A stretch of DNA of 64,000 bases, from positions 119,131 through 183,130 of the forward strand of contig DEZI01000003.1 of assembly GCA_002364755.1 (NCBI GenBank), given 5' to 3'. Of the stretch, positions 47,906 through 55,547 are shown piece after piece. How positions within the stretch are numbered: the stretch's first letter is position 1; each line of letters opens with the position of its first letter. Both the position numbers and the translations under genes were made by a program. The notes under the pieces are model-generated. The model was not told the origin of the DNA. It saw nothing but the letters and a program-made list of their open reading frames with translations, and did not search any database. This DNA is from Stenotrophomonas maltophilia (GTDB lineage: Bacteria > Pseudomonadota > Gammaproteobacteria > Xanthomonadales > Xanthomonadaceae).

Positions 47906-49117
47906 TTACCAGAAGAACTGCGCGCGGGCTTCCAGGATGTTCGGATCGTCATTGACGAAGCCGCGGGCGGTAGAGCTGTACTTCTTGCTGTCCACCATCA
48001 CGTAGTTGACCATGAACTTGAAGTTCGAACGCCAGTACCAGTTGGCGCCGACGGTCCAGATGTCCATCTTGCCGCCCAGTACGCCATCGACGATCGGCGG
48101 ACGACCGGCTACCGGGTTGGCCGACAGGTTGCCGTCGTTCAGATCCATGTGGTCGTAACGCACGCCCAGCTGCCACTGGCCGCCAGCCGGGTTGTTCGGC
48201 AGGCCGGTGCCTGGGGTACCGCCCTTGTAGCTCCAGGTCTCGCCGGTCACGTTCCACACTCCGCTGACGTAGTAACCGTCGCTGGTGTAGTTGTCGTGGT
48301 CGTAGCGTTTGGCCTTGCTGCTGTAGTACTCGGCCTGGGCCTTGAACGGACCCTGGAAGTACATGGCTTCAGCGCCGAGGGTGCTGACGCGGTCGGTGTC
48401 GGTCATGTTGCCGCTGTCGACCAGGCGCGCAGTGGCCAGGTCGGCGTTCGGACGGGCACGCACGCGCAGGGTGTCGGCGTCGGCGTCGTAGTCGACGTAG
48501 CTCAGGCCGAAGTGCAGGACCTGGCCCTTCTCGTTGATCGGGGCGAAGGTGCCGCGTGCGCCGTAGCCGCTGCCGTGGGCCAGGTTGCGGGTCAGTTCAC
48601 GACCGAAGGCGCTGGCGGTGACCGACCAGTTGTCCTGGCCGTAACTGTAGGCACCACCGAGGCGGCGGGCGACCGCGTAGGTGTTGGTGACCGCAGCCTT
48701 GGAGATGAAGTCGTTGTTCTTGGTGCTGGACAGTTCTTCCAGGCTGTTCGGCTGCTTGAACTGGCCGGCCTGGATGAAGTGGTTGGCGTTGCCCAGCAGC
48801 TTGTACTTGACGTTGGTGTCGAGGAACTTGTCAGCTTTGGCGTCGTAGCCGACGACCCACTCCACGTTGCCCGGTCCCTTGCCCTTCAGCACCAGCTCGG
48901 CGCGACGCAGTTCGAATTCGCTGTCCTTGCCATTGCCGGCGTCACCGCCGTTGAGGTCCACGACGTCATTGTCGAACCAGTTGCCGTCGGCCTGGACCAG
49001 GCCTTCGAAGGTGATTTCCGAACCGCCGATCACATCGATGGCGACTTCAGCGTGAGCAGCCGGCACGTACAGCGCAGCAGCCACGGCCACCGTCAGGAGT
49101 TGGTGATGCAGTTTCAT
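47906..49117 (-). CDS. Phosphate-selective porin of the OprO/OprP family
   Basis: A 403-residue outer-membrane beta-barrel. It has a signal peptide (LLTVAVAAALYVPAAHA), the family N-terminus (ITFEGLVQADGNWFDND) and alternating strands ending in the C-terminal Phe-Trp (EARAQFFW). OprP/OprO channels carry phosphate or polyphosphate through an arginine and lysine ladder. It is first in the Pho locus, ahead of the two receptor genes, and so completes the route across both membranes. Confidence 0.9.
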   Translation of the reverse strand: MKLHHQLLTVAVAAALYVPAAHAEVAIDVIGGSEITFEGLVQADGNWFDNDVVDLNGGDAGNGKDSEFELRRAELVLKGKGPGNVEWVVGYDAKADKFLDTNVKYKLLGNANHFIQAGQFKQPNSLEELSSTKNNDFISKAAVTNTYAVARRLGGAYSYGQDNWSVTASAFGRELTRNLAHGSGYGARGTFAPINEKGQVLHFGLSYVDYDADADTLRVRARPNADLATARLVDSGNMTDTDRVSTLGAEAMYFQGPFKAQAEYYSSKAKRYDHDNYTSDGYYVSGVWNVTGETWSYKGGTPGTGLPNNPAGGQWQLGVRYDHMDLNDGNLSANPVAGRPPIVDGVLGGKMDIWTVGANWYWRSNFKFMVNYVMVDSKKYSSTARGFVNDDPNILEARAQFFW

Positions 49118-49170
49118 GGAGAGGAGCCTTGCAGGCAGGTGGGAAGATGCGCGCAGGCTAGAAGGTAAAG

Positions 49171-49188
49171 ATTGCGTAAATGTGACAG
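49171..49188 (-). promoter_or_regulatory. Possible Pho box upstream of the porin
   Basis: On the minus strand CTGTCAC-ATTT-ACGCAAT. The first heptamer is near consensus and the second is weak. It lies 54 bases before the start. Confidence 0.45.
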
Positions 49189-49283
49189 TTCGCGCGCGGC
49201 CGGGATCCGCCGCAGGCCCCGTCGCGTCAGGGGCTGACGATGTAAACGCTTGCATGTGACGCTGGGGTTGCGCATGGATTGCA

Positions 49284-49307
49284 GTAGATCCATGCCACGC
49301 GTGGATG
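49284..49307 (+). repeat. SMAG palindrome after nth
   Basis: GTAG followed by stem ATCCA-C/T-GC pairing (ATCCATGC/GCGTGGAT form), 13 bases past the nth stop. Confidence 0.75.
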
Positions 49308-49320
49308 CGTTTCCTGCGGC

Positions 49321-50007
49321 CTACGCGACGGTTTTTTCCTTGAAGCGACACAGGTCGGCAATCACGCAGCCCGGGCAATCCGGCTTGCGTGCCTTGCACA
49401 CATACCGTCCGTGCAGGATCAGCCAGTGGTGCGCATCGAGCAGGAACTCGGCCGGGATCACCTTCACCAGACGGTCCTCGACTTCGCGCACACTTTTACC
49501 CGGTGCCAGCCCGGTGCGGTTGGAGACGCGGAAGATGTGCGTGTCCACCGCCATCACCGGTTCGCCGAACGCCGTGTTGAGCACCACGTTGGCGGTCTTG
49601 CGGCCGACACCGGGCAGGGCTTCGAGCGCTTCGCGATCGCGCGGCACTTCGCCGTCGTGCTTCTCCAGCAGGATCGCGCACGTGGCGATCACGTTCTTTG
49701 CCTTCGCGTTGAACAGGCCGATGGTGGCGATGTATTTCTTCAGGCCGTCCTCACCGAGTGCGAGGATCTTCGCCGGTGTGTCGGCCACCGGGAACAAGCG
49801 TCGCGTCGCTTTGTTGACGCCCACGTCCGTGGCCTGCGCCGACAGTGCCACCGCCACCAGCAGTTCGAACGGTGAGCTGTATTCCAGTTCGGTCTTCGGG
49901 TGCGGGTTGAGTTCGCGCAGGCGGGTGAACATCTCCACCACGTCGGCGCGCGGCATCACGCTGCCACGACGCGCAGGTGCGCGCGTAGTCTTCTTTGCAG
50001 TGGCCAT
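49321..50007 (-). CDS. nth: Endonuclease III
   Basis: A DNA glycosylase/AP lyase that removes oxidised pyrimidines. The helix-hairpin-helix LPGVGRKTANVVL with the catalytic Lys, the VDTHIFRVSNR aspartate and the four-cysteine iron-sulfur loop (CKARKPDCPGCVIADLC) are all present. At 228 residues it is slightly longer than E. coli Nth through a basic N-terminus. Its ATG overlaps the preceding stop as TAATG. Confidence 0.96.
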   Translation of the reverse strand: MATAKKTTRAPARRGSVMPRADVVEMFTRLRELNPHPKTELEYSSPFELLVAVALSAQATDVGVNKATRRLFPVADTPAKILALGEDGLKKYIATIGLFNAKAKNVIATCAILLEKHDGEVPRDREALEALPGVGRKTANVVLNTAFGEPVMAVDTHIFRVSNRTGLAPGKSVREVEDRLVKVIPAEFLLDAHHWLILHGRYVCKARKPDCPGCVIADLCRFKEKTVA

Positions 50008-50360
50008 TACTGCTCCTTGCCTGCGGCGCGGGCCTTGGCCCGGGCGAGGATCGCGGCGGCCGCAGCGGGCAGCGCGGGTTTCACATCGGGCGCCGGAGCC
50101 GGTGTGCGACGTGCATCACGTTCGGCTTCACGGCGTGCAAGGCGAACGGTGCGTGCGCGAAAGCGTTCGCGTGCGGCCCAGGCGGTGCGCAGGTCATGTT
50201 GTGCCCGCAGCAGCCTTTGCGGCAGCTCCGGGTGGTCGGGCAGCAGGCGTGCGTCGGCATCCGCAGCGATGTAGTCCATCAGGCCGTTCTGCAGGGCACC
50301 ATCGAGATCGTCTGCCTGGACCCGGGCAAACAGCTGCACGGGGTTGGGTCGGGATGCCAT
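50007..50360 (-). CDS. Hypothetical Arg/Ala-rich protein between enoyl-CoA hydratase and nth
   Basis: A 117-residue soluble protein that I do not recognise. The N-terminal half is mixed (LMDYIAADADARLLPDHPEL); the C-terminal half is helical, highly basic and Ala-rich (ARERFRARTVRLARREAERD). It overlaps both neighbours (eight bases with the hydratase gene, three with nth), so it is part of a compact operon with them. Confidence 0.75.
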   Translation of the reverse strand: MASRPNPVQLFARVQADDLDGALQNGLMDYIAADADARLLPDHPELPQRLLRAQHDLRTAWAARERFRARTVRLARREAERDARRTPAPAPDVKPALPAAAAAILARAKARAAGKEQ

Positions 50361-50364
50361 GCGA

Positions 50365-51159
50365 TCAGCGATTCTGGAAGGCCGGCGGGCGGCGCTGCAG
50401 GAACGCGCTGGTACCTTCGCGCATGTCTTCGGTGGCGAACAGCAGGCCGAACTGCGCGCTTTCATACTCCAGGCCGGCTTCCAGGCTGCATTCGCCGCCC
50501 ACGTGCACGGCATCGAGCAGGCCGCGCAGAGCCAGCGGCGCCGAGCGTGCCAGCTGCCTGGCGACGTCCTGCACGCGGTTGTCGAGTTCGGCTACCGGCA
50601 CCACCTGGTTGACGATGCCCAGCGCGAGGGCGCGTTCGGCATCGATGGGGGCGCCCAGCAGGCACAGTTCCAGGGTGGTGGCGCGGCCGCACAGGCGCAG
50701 CAGCCGCTGGCTGCCGCCGAAGCCCGGGATCAGCCCCAGGTTGATCTCCGGCTGGCCGACCTTGGCGGTATCGGCGGCGATGCGAAGGTGGCAGGCCATG
50801 GCCAGCTCCAGCCCACCGCCGAGCGCGAAGCCGTTGACGCGGGCGATGACCGGCTTGGGCATGCGCTCGATCCGGCGCATCAGGGCCTGGCCAAGCAGCG
50901 AGAAATCACGTCCCTGAACCGCGCTGAGGGTGTTCATCTCGGCGATGTCTGCCCCGGCTACGAAGGCCTTGGTGCCGGCGCCAGTCAGCACCACCACGCG
51001 GACGTCCGGATCGGCCGCTGCCGCGCTGAACGCCTCGGCCAGGGCCTGCAGGGTGGCTGCATTGAGGGCGTTGAGCTTTTCCGGGCGCTGCACGGTGAGG
51101 GTGCGGATGGCACCGTCATCGGTCGCGGCGACGGGCGGGTCGGCGGGGGCTGAGGCCAC
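50365..51159 (-). CDS. Enoyl-CoA hydratase/isomerase family protein
   Basis: A 264-residue crotonase-fold enzyme. The oxyanion-hole segment KAFVAGADIAEM and the region GGGLELAMACHLRIA with AKVGQPEINLGLIPGFGG supply the two glutamates of a true hydratase. It would hydrate trans-2-enoyl-CoA in fatty-acid or amino-acid breakdown. The pathway is unknown because no other beta-oxidation gene is nearby. Confidence 0.92.
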   Translation of the reverse strand: MASAPADPPVAATDDGAIRTLTVQRPEKLNALNAATLQALAEAFSAAAADPDVRVVVLTGAGTKAFVAGADIAEMNTLSAVQGRDFSLLGQALMRRIERMPKPVIARVNGFALGGGLELAMACHLRIAADTAKVGQPEINLGLIPGFGGSQRLLRLCGRATTLELCLLGAPIDAERALALGIVNQVVPVAELDNRVQDVARQLARSAPLALRGLLDAVHVGGECSLEAGLEYESAQFGLLFATEDMREGTSAFLQRRPPAFQNR

Positions 51160-51325
51160 AGAAAGCTCCTGGAACGTTAAAAAAAAGTGAGATTGAACTC
51201 CTGAAACGCAGGTGGGTCAAAGCCTGCGTGGTCAGTAGCGGTTACACGTTGTGGCCGGTATCCTAACCCGTCGCCTCAGGGCGGCGCAGAACGTCCCTGA
51301 GTTACCACCCCTGGAGAACTGTTTG
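51160..51325. promoter_or_regulatory. Divergent region between the hydratase and FKBP genes
   Basis: A 166-base region holding an A-rich run near 51178 and a hairpin ACGCAGG/CCTGCGT (51206-51229). No confident -35/-10 pair was found. Confidence 0.3.
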
Positions 51326-52027
51326 ATGAAGTTGCGTTCTATCGCGGTCGCCGTCGCGGCCCTGGCCCTGACGGGCAATGCCCTCGCCCAGGACGTCGCG
51401 TCCGAAAAGGGCAAGCTGAGCTATTACTTCGGTTACGACTACGGCAACAACCTGGCGGAGCTGACCGGTCGTGGTGAGCAGCTGGACATCAACTCGGTGG
51501 TGAAGGGCCTGCAGGACGCCTACGCCAAGAAGCAGCCGGCGATCACCGCCGAGCAGCTGAAGCCGGCCGTTGAAGCGTTCCAGAAGCGCGAGCAGGGCCG
51601 TGCCCAGGCCGCCAAGGCCGAGTACGAAAAGGCTGCTGCTGAAAACAAGACCAAGAGCGACCAGTTCGTTGCGGCCAACAAGGCCAAGGCGGGCGTGCAG
51701 TCGCTGCCGAGCGGTGTGCAGTATCGCGTGATCGAAGCCGGCAAGGGCGCCAAGCCGACCCAGGCCAGCACCGTGCAGCTGGAAGTGGCCGGTCCGTACC
51801 CGTTTGGCCAGCGTCCGGCCGAAGCGCGTCCGGCCCAGCAGATTCCGTCGATCAAGGTCAGCGAAGTCGAAATGAAGGCCATGCGCGAGACCCTGCTGCA
51901 GATGCCGGCAGGCTCGAAGTGGGAAATCACCCTGCCGCCGGACCAGGCGTACGGCGCCGACCCGCGTACCGGTTTCCCGCCGAACGTGGCGGTGCAGTTC
52001 GAAGTGAAGCTGGTCAGCGTCAAGTAA
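51326..52027 (+). CDS. Mip/FkpA-like periplasmic protein with degenerate FKBP domain
   Basis: A secreted protein of 233 residues: signal peptide MKLRSIAVAVAALALTGNALA, the Mip-type dimerisation domain (KLSYYFGYDYGNNLAELTGR) and long charged helix (about 85-125), then an FKBP-like C-terminus. That domain begins normally (GVQYRVIEAGKGAKPTQAST) but lacks the HYTG and DG..FDSS motifs that form the active site, having a Pro-rich segment instead; the AYG...FPPNVAVQFEVKLVSV end is kept. Chaperone activity through the N-domain is more likely than isomerase activity. Confidence 0.85.
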   Translation: MKLRSIAVAVAALALTGNALAQDVASEKGKLSYYFGYDYGNNLAELTGRGEQLDINSVVKGLQDAYAKKQPAITAEQLKPAVEAFQKREQGRAQAAKAEYEKAAAENKTKSDQFVAANKAKAGVQSLPSGVQYRVIEAGKGAKPTQASTVQLEVAGPYPFGQRPAEARPAQQIPSIKVSEVEMKAMRETLLQMPAGSKWEITLPPDQAYGADPRTGFPPNVAVQFEVKLVSVK

Positions 52028-52056
52028 GTCGAAGCAACATCACTGCACTGCAGACA

Positions 52057-52083
52057 ACGCGCCGGTGGCTTCCACCGGCGCGT
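52057..52083 (+). terminator. Terminator of the FKBP-like gene
   Basis: ACGCGCCGGTGG-CTT-CCACCGGCGCGT followed by TTCTGTTTG. Confidence 0.88.
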
Positions 52084-52161
52084 TTCTGTTTGTGCATCCC
52101 GCGACGATCACGCACCTTCGTGATCGTCCCCAACTGCAGCCATTCGCGCTACTGTTGCAGG

Positions 52162-52974
52162 GTGCAAACTACGGAAGAACCGGCGCGTGTTGTCGCAAGC
52201 CCCTGCATTGGAGTGTGCGAGCTGGATCACAACCGGCTGTGCGCCGGGTGCGGGCGGCATATCGATGAAATCGCAGGGTGGTCGTCGATGAGCGACCGAG
52301 AACGCAGCAGCATCCTGCATCGCGTGCAGCCCCTGCGCGAACAACTGCGGCAGTCGCTGCGCGGATCACTGGCCGACCACGAACGCCTGCTGCGCGCGCT
52401 GCATCCGCTGGCCCAACCGCCGCAGGGCGATGGCTGGAACCGCAGTGAACTGAGTGACCTGCTGCCGCCCGGCCCGCCGGTGGAAGCCGCGGTGCTGGCC
52501 GGCATCGTGCCGCGTGCTGGCGGTGCCCAGGTCATCCTGACCCGCCGCACCGAGACCCTGCGCACTCATGGTGGCCAGGTCGGCTTCCCGGGCGGACGCA
52601 CCGAACCGGACGACCGCGATGCGCTGGCAGCCGCACTGCGCGAGAGCCAGGAAGAAATCGCGCTGGCACCGGGCCAGGTGCAGGCGCTGGGCTACCTCGA
52701 TCCGTTCGTGACCATCACCGGTTACCGGGTGACCCCGGTGGTGGCGGTGGTCGATCCGGATTTCGTGCCGGTGCCGCAGCCCAGCGAGGTGGCCGAGGTG
52801 TTCGAGGTGCCGCTGGACTACCTGATGGCTGCCGAAAACCTGCGCCAGGTCGAGATCAACCATCGCGGCCGCCTGCGCCATGTCCTCGAATACGGCTGGC
52901 CTGGCCAGCGCATCTGGGGCGCGACCGCCGCCATCCTCTACAACCTGCGTCGCCGCCTGGAGCAAGTGCAATGA
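52162..52974 (+). CDS. DUF1289-Nudix fusion, probable CoA pyrophosphatase
   Basis: One uninterrupted frame joins an N-terminal DUF1289 iron-sulfur-like motif (CIGVCELDHNRLCAGCGR, residues about 15-32) to a Nudix hydrolase of the NudL/CoA-pyrophosphatase type (THGGQVGFPGGRTEPDD, then ALRESQEEIAL, and VTITGYRVTPVVAVVDPDF). The start is probably the GTG at 52162 because the DUF1289 cysteines would otherwise be lost; a shorter Nudix-only product from ATG 52288 is possible. The stop overlaps the next gene as ATGA. Confidence 0.82.
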   Translation: MQTTEEPARVVASPCIGVCELDHNRLCAGCGRHIDEIAGWSSMSDRERSSILHRVQPLREQLRQSLRGSLADHERLLRALHPLAQPPQGDGWNRSELSDLLPPGPPVEAAVLAGIVPRAGGAQVILTRRTETLRTHGGQVGFPGGRTEPDDRDALAAALRESQEEIALAPGQVQALGYLDPFVTITGYRVTPVVAVVDPDFVPVPQPSEVAEVFEVPLDYLMAAENLRQVEINHRGRLRHVLEYGWPGQRIWGATAAILYNLRRRLEQVQ

Positions 52975-53873
52975 AGCCGATCGATCCGCCGTGGACCACC
53001 CTGGTCGATGTCGCCACGCTGGCCGCCGCCCTCGATGGCGACGTGCGCGTGGTCGATGCCCGTGCCACCGCCAGCACCGCCGTGCGCGTGGTGGATGCGC
53101 GCGCCGGGCTGGCTGACCCGCAGGCCGGGGCAGGGCAGTACGCGGCCGGGCATATCCCGGGTGCGGTCCATGCCGATCTCAACCAGGATCTTTCCGACCT
53201 GCGCCGCAGTGGCCATGGCCGCCATCCGCTGCCCGACAGCGACACCTTCGCCGCGCGCGTGGGCCAGTGGGGCATCGGGCCGGACACCCAGGTCGTGGTC
53301 TACGACGGCAGCGACGGCAGCATGGCGGCCGCCCGCCTGTGGTGGCTGCTGCGCCTGATCGGCCACAGCCGGGTCGCCGTGCTCGACGGCGGCATTGCTG
53401 CCTGGCAGGCCGCGGGCCACGCGCTGGCCACAGGCCACAGCGAGGTGACCGCGCAGCCCCCGTATCCGGGCCGCTTCGACACCACACAGGTGGCATCGGC
53501 CGACGAAATCGCCGCGCGCCTCAAGCACGCCCCCGGCTGGCTGGTGGACGCCCGCGCCGGCGAGCGTTTCCGCGGCGAGGTCGAGCCGCTGGACCCGGTG
53601 GCCGGCCACGTGCCCGGCGCGGTCAACCGCCCGTTCGCCCTGAACGTCCTCGACGGCCGCCTGCGCGACCCGCAGGAACTGCGCGCCGAACTGCAGGGCG
53701 TGATCGGCAGCCAGGACCCCGAGCGCGTCGTGCTGATGTGCGGATCCGGCGTGACCGCCTGCCACCTGCTGCTGGCGATGGAAAGCGCCGGCCTGAGCGG
53801 CGCCCGCATCTACGCCGACTCCTGGAGCGGCTGGGTCAGCGACAGCACCCGCCCGGTCGCCACCGGCGCCTGA
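52971..53873 (+). CDS. sseA: 3-mercaptopyruvate/thiosulfate sulfurtransferase
   Basis: A 300-residue two-domain rhodanese. The inactive N-domain contains the GHIPGAVHADLNQDLSD segment, and the catalytic C-domain has the loop VVLMCGSGVTACHLLL with the persulfide Cys. The CGSGVTA loop matches mercaptopyruvate sulfurtransferases such as SseA rather than thiosulfate types with CRxG. It is coupled to the Nudix gene by ATGA. Confidence 0.9.
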   Translation: MKPIDPPWTTLVDVATLAAALDGDVRVVDARATASTAVRVVDARAGLADPQAGAGQYAAGHIPGAVHADLNQDLSDLRRSGHGRHPLPDSDTFAARVGQWGIGPDTQVVVYDGSDGSMAAARLWWLLRLIGHSRVAVLDGGIAAWQAAGHALATGHSEVTAQPPYPGRFDTTQVASADEIAARLKHAPGWLVDARAGERFRGEVEPLDPVAGHVPGAVNRPFALNVLDGRLRDPQELRAELQGVIGSQDPERVVLMCGSGVTACHLLLAMESAGLSGARIYADSWSGWVSDSTRPVATGA

Positions 53874-53880
53874 GCCGCGC

Positions 53881-53920
53881 GGGGTCGGATCCGTTTCCCA
53901 ACGGGAAACGGCTCTGACCC
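53881..53920. repeat. GGGGTC/GACCC palindrome
   Basis: Outer arms GGGGTC/GACCC(T), inner stem CCGTTTCCC/GGGAAACGG. It lies seven bases after the sulfurtransferase stop. Confidence 0.75.
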
Positions 53921-53947
53921 TATCGGCCCGGTAGCCGTGCAAGGCGC

Positions 53948-54023
53948 AGTCGAGCGCGGCTCGACTCTACAAAAGCGCATTTCGATTGATTCGACCCCGT
54001 GCCGACCAACGGTCGGTACCCAC
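53948..54023 (-). repeat. Two SMAG palindromes upstream of the multi-stem element
   Basis: Minus-strand copies at 53948-53970 (stem AGTCGAGC/GCTCGACT) and 53999-54023 (GTACCGACC/GGTCGGCAC). Confidence 0.8.
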
Positions 54024-54035
54024 CATCAACAGCAG

Positions 54036-54229
54036 GTTCCGACAGATCGCGGGAAACTGTCGAAGGCAGGGTGGGTCCGGTTGAGGGGGTATGAGCGGCA
54101 TGGATGCCGCGACCAAGCCCCCATGGACGGGTTTACGGCGCCCCCCTCAACCGGACCCACCCTGCCTCCCCTCAGGAAGCCAGCTTCTGCTGTTGCCCTG
54201 GCGTCTGCAGGTGCAGGGCGCAGCCCTGC
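54036..54229. repeat. Multi-stem structured repeat, copy 2
   Basis: Same order as copy 1: hairpin CGACAG/CTGTCG (from 54040); perfect 25-pair outer stem 54065-54089 with 54142-54166; inner hairpin GCGGCA-TGGA-TGCCGC (54095-54110); GACCAAGCCCCCATGGA; end hairpin GCAGGGC-GCA-GCCCTGC (54213-54229) six bases from the ampD stop. Relative to copy 1, changes in three different stems are compensated on the other strand. No gene is seen between 53874 and 54235. Confidence 0.8.
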
Positions 54230-54235
54230 AAACCC

Positions 54236-54802
54236 TCACTCCAACCCTTGCAACGGCACCTTCGCCAGCACCCGCGCCCATGGAAACAACGGCCCCGGAT
54301 CCCGCTTGCGCGCCACCGTCAGCCCCGCATCATCACTGGCCGGCACCCGCTCCAGATCCAGCTGGTCGTGCCCGGCAATGCGCTGCAGCGACGGATACCG
54401 TGCCACCAGCGCCAGCAGCAGCGCCTCCAGCGCCACCAGCTGCGCCTCCGTATACGGCTCGTCCATCGCCTGGTGGCGGCTGTCGAACCAGTGCGGGTAG
54501 CGGCCGGTGTTGACCAGCTCGATGCCCACCGTATCGGCGTTCATGCCGCGCACGTGGTGGGCGATCCGCTCCGGCGCCACGTACTGCACCATGCTGCCGT
54601 CGCGGTCGATGTAGAAATGCCCGCTGTTGCCCGCGCCGCTGTCATACAGCACGCGCTCGCCATACTCGCGGGCCATCGCCAGGTCCGGCAGCTCGGTGCA
54701 GTGGACCACCACCATCCGCAGGCTGTCGGCATCACGCAGGGGCAGGCGGTCGTGGTAGGGCAGGGGCTGCAGCAGCAGGCCGGGCAGGAGCGGGGTGGGC
54801 AT
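54236..54802 (-). CDS. ampD: 1,6-anhydro-N-acetylmuramyl-L-alanine amidase AmpD (cytoplasmic type)
   Basis: A 188-residue amidase_2 enzyme without a signal peptide, which recycles anhydromuropeptides and so keeps AmpR-controlled beta-lactamase low. Zinc ligands correspond to His34 (VVVHCTE), His145 (IAGHDQLDLERV) and Asp168 (RKRDPGP), with Lys166 in the usual place. S. maltophilia has two AmpD homologues; the lack of a signal fits the cytoplasmic one (AmpDI). Confidence 0.88.
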   Translation of the reverse strand: MPTPLLPGLLLQPLPYHDRLPLRDADSLRMVVVHCTELPDLAMAREYGERVLYDSGAGNSGHFYIDRDGSMVQYVAPERIAHHVRGMNADTVGIELVNTGRYPHWFDSRHQAMDEPYTEAQLVALEALLLALVARYPSLQRIAGHDQLDLERVPASDDAGLTVARKRDPGPLFPWARVLAKVPLQGLE

Positions 54803-54874
54803 GCGGCGATGCTAGCATTGCAGGATGAACCTGCCTTCCCGATCGACGTTGAACCGCTCCCTGGGAGCGCATGC

Positions 54875-55402
54875 ATGAGCCGCGGCCACTGCATCCTGTC
54901 CCACGGCTTCGAGAGCGGCCCGGAGGCCACCAAGGTCACCGCCCTGGCCGAGGTTGCCGAGCGGCTGGGCTGGACCCACGAGCGCCCCGACTACACCGAC
55001 CTGGACGCGATGAGCGAGATCAGTCGCGTCGGCGACGTGCGCACCCGCCTGCAGCGGCTGGTCGAGCGTGTCGCCGCGGCCGCTGCGCAGGGCCCGGTGG
55101 TGCTGGCCGGGTCCAGCCTGGGCGCCTACATTTCCGGCATCGCCTCGCTGCAGGTGCCGGTGGCCGGCCTGTTCCTGATGGTGCCGCCCACCACCATGGG
55201 CCCGATGCCGGCGCTGGACGCCGCTGCCGTGCCGACCATGGTGGTCCAGGCCTGGCATGACGAGGTGGTGCCGGCCGCCGGGGTCATCGCCTGGGCGCAG
55301 GCGCGCTCGGCGCAGCTGCTGCTGGTGGACGACGGCCACCGCCTGGAACGTCACGTAGAGGCCTCCGCGCAGGCCTTCGAGCGCCTGCTGCGCCAGCTGT
55401 GA
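54875..55402 (+). CDS. YqiA/YcfP-like alpha/beta hydrolase
   Basis: A 175-residue small hydrolase. HGFESGPEATKVTALAEVAE at the N-terminus, the nucleophile elbow GSSLGAYIS and the C-terminal DDGHRLE provide Ser and His of the triad, with Asp probably in QAWHDEVVP. Family members act as short-chain esterases of unknown substrate. The ATG at 54875 has GGAG upstream and is divergent from ampD. Confidence 0.85.
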   Translation: MSRGHCILSHGFESGPEATKVTALAEVAERLGWTHERPDYTDLDAMSEISRVGDVRTRLQRLVERVAAAAAQGPVVLAGSSLGAYISGIASLQVPVAGLFLMVPPTTMGPMPALDAAAVPTMVVQAWHDEVVPAAGVIAWAQARSAQLLLVDDGHRLERHVEASAQAFERLLRQL

Positions 55403-55436
55403 AGCCCGGGCGCACGGCGCGCCCGCCCGCTTTGAC

Positions 55437-55442
55437 TACAAT
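55437..55442 (+). promoter_or_regulatory. Possible -10 element of rlmKL
   Basis: TACAAT preceded by TTTGAC in extended context, 106 bases before the GTG start. A matching -35 is not clear. Confidence 0.35.
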
Positions 55443-55547
55443 GGCAGCCCCGCCGCCCCCGGCGCGGGCCTGCCGGCCGTGTCCACGGCCCTCCTTTCCG
55501 ACTGGCCCGGCCCCCGTGCCGCGCCCGACCACCTGCGAACCGATCCC

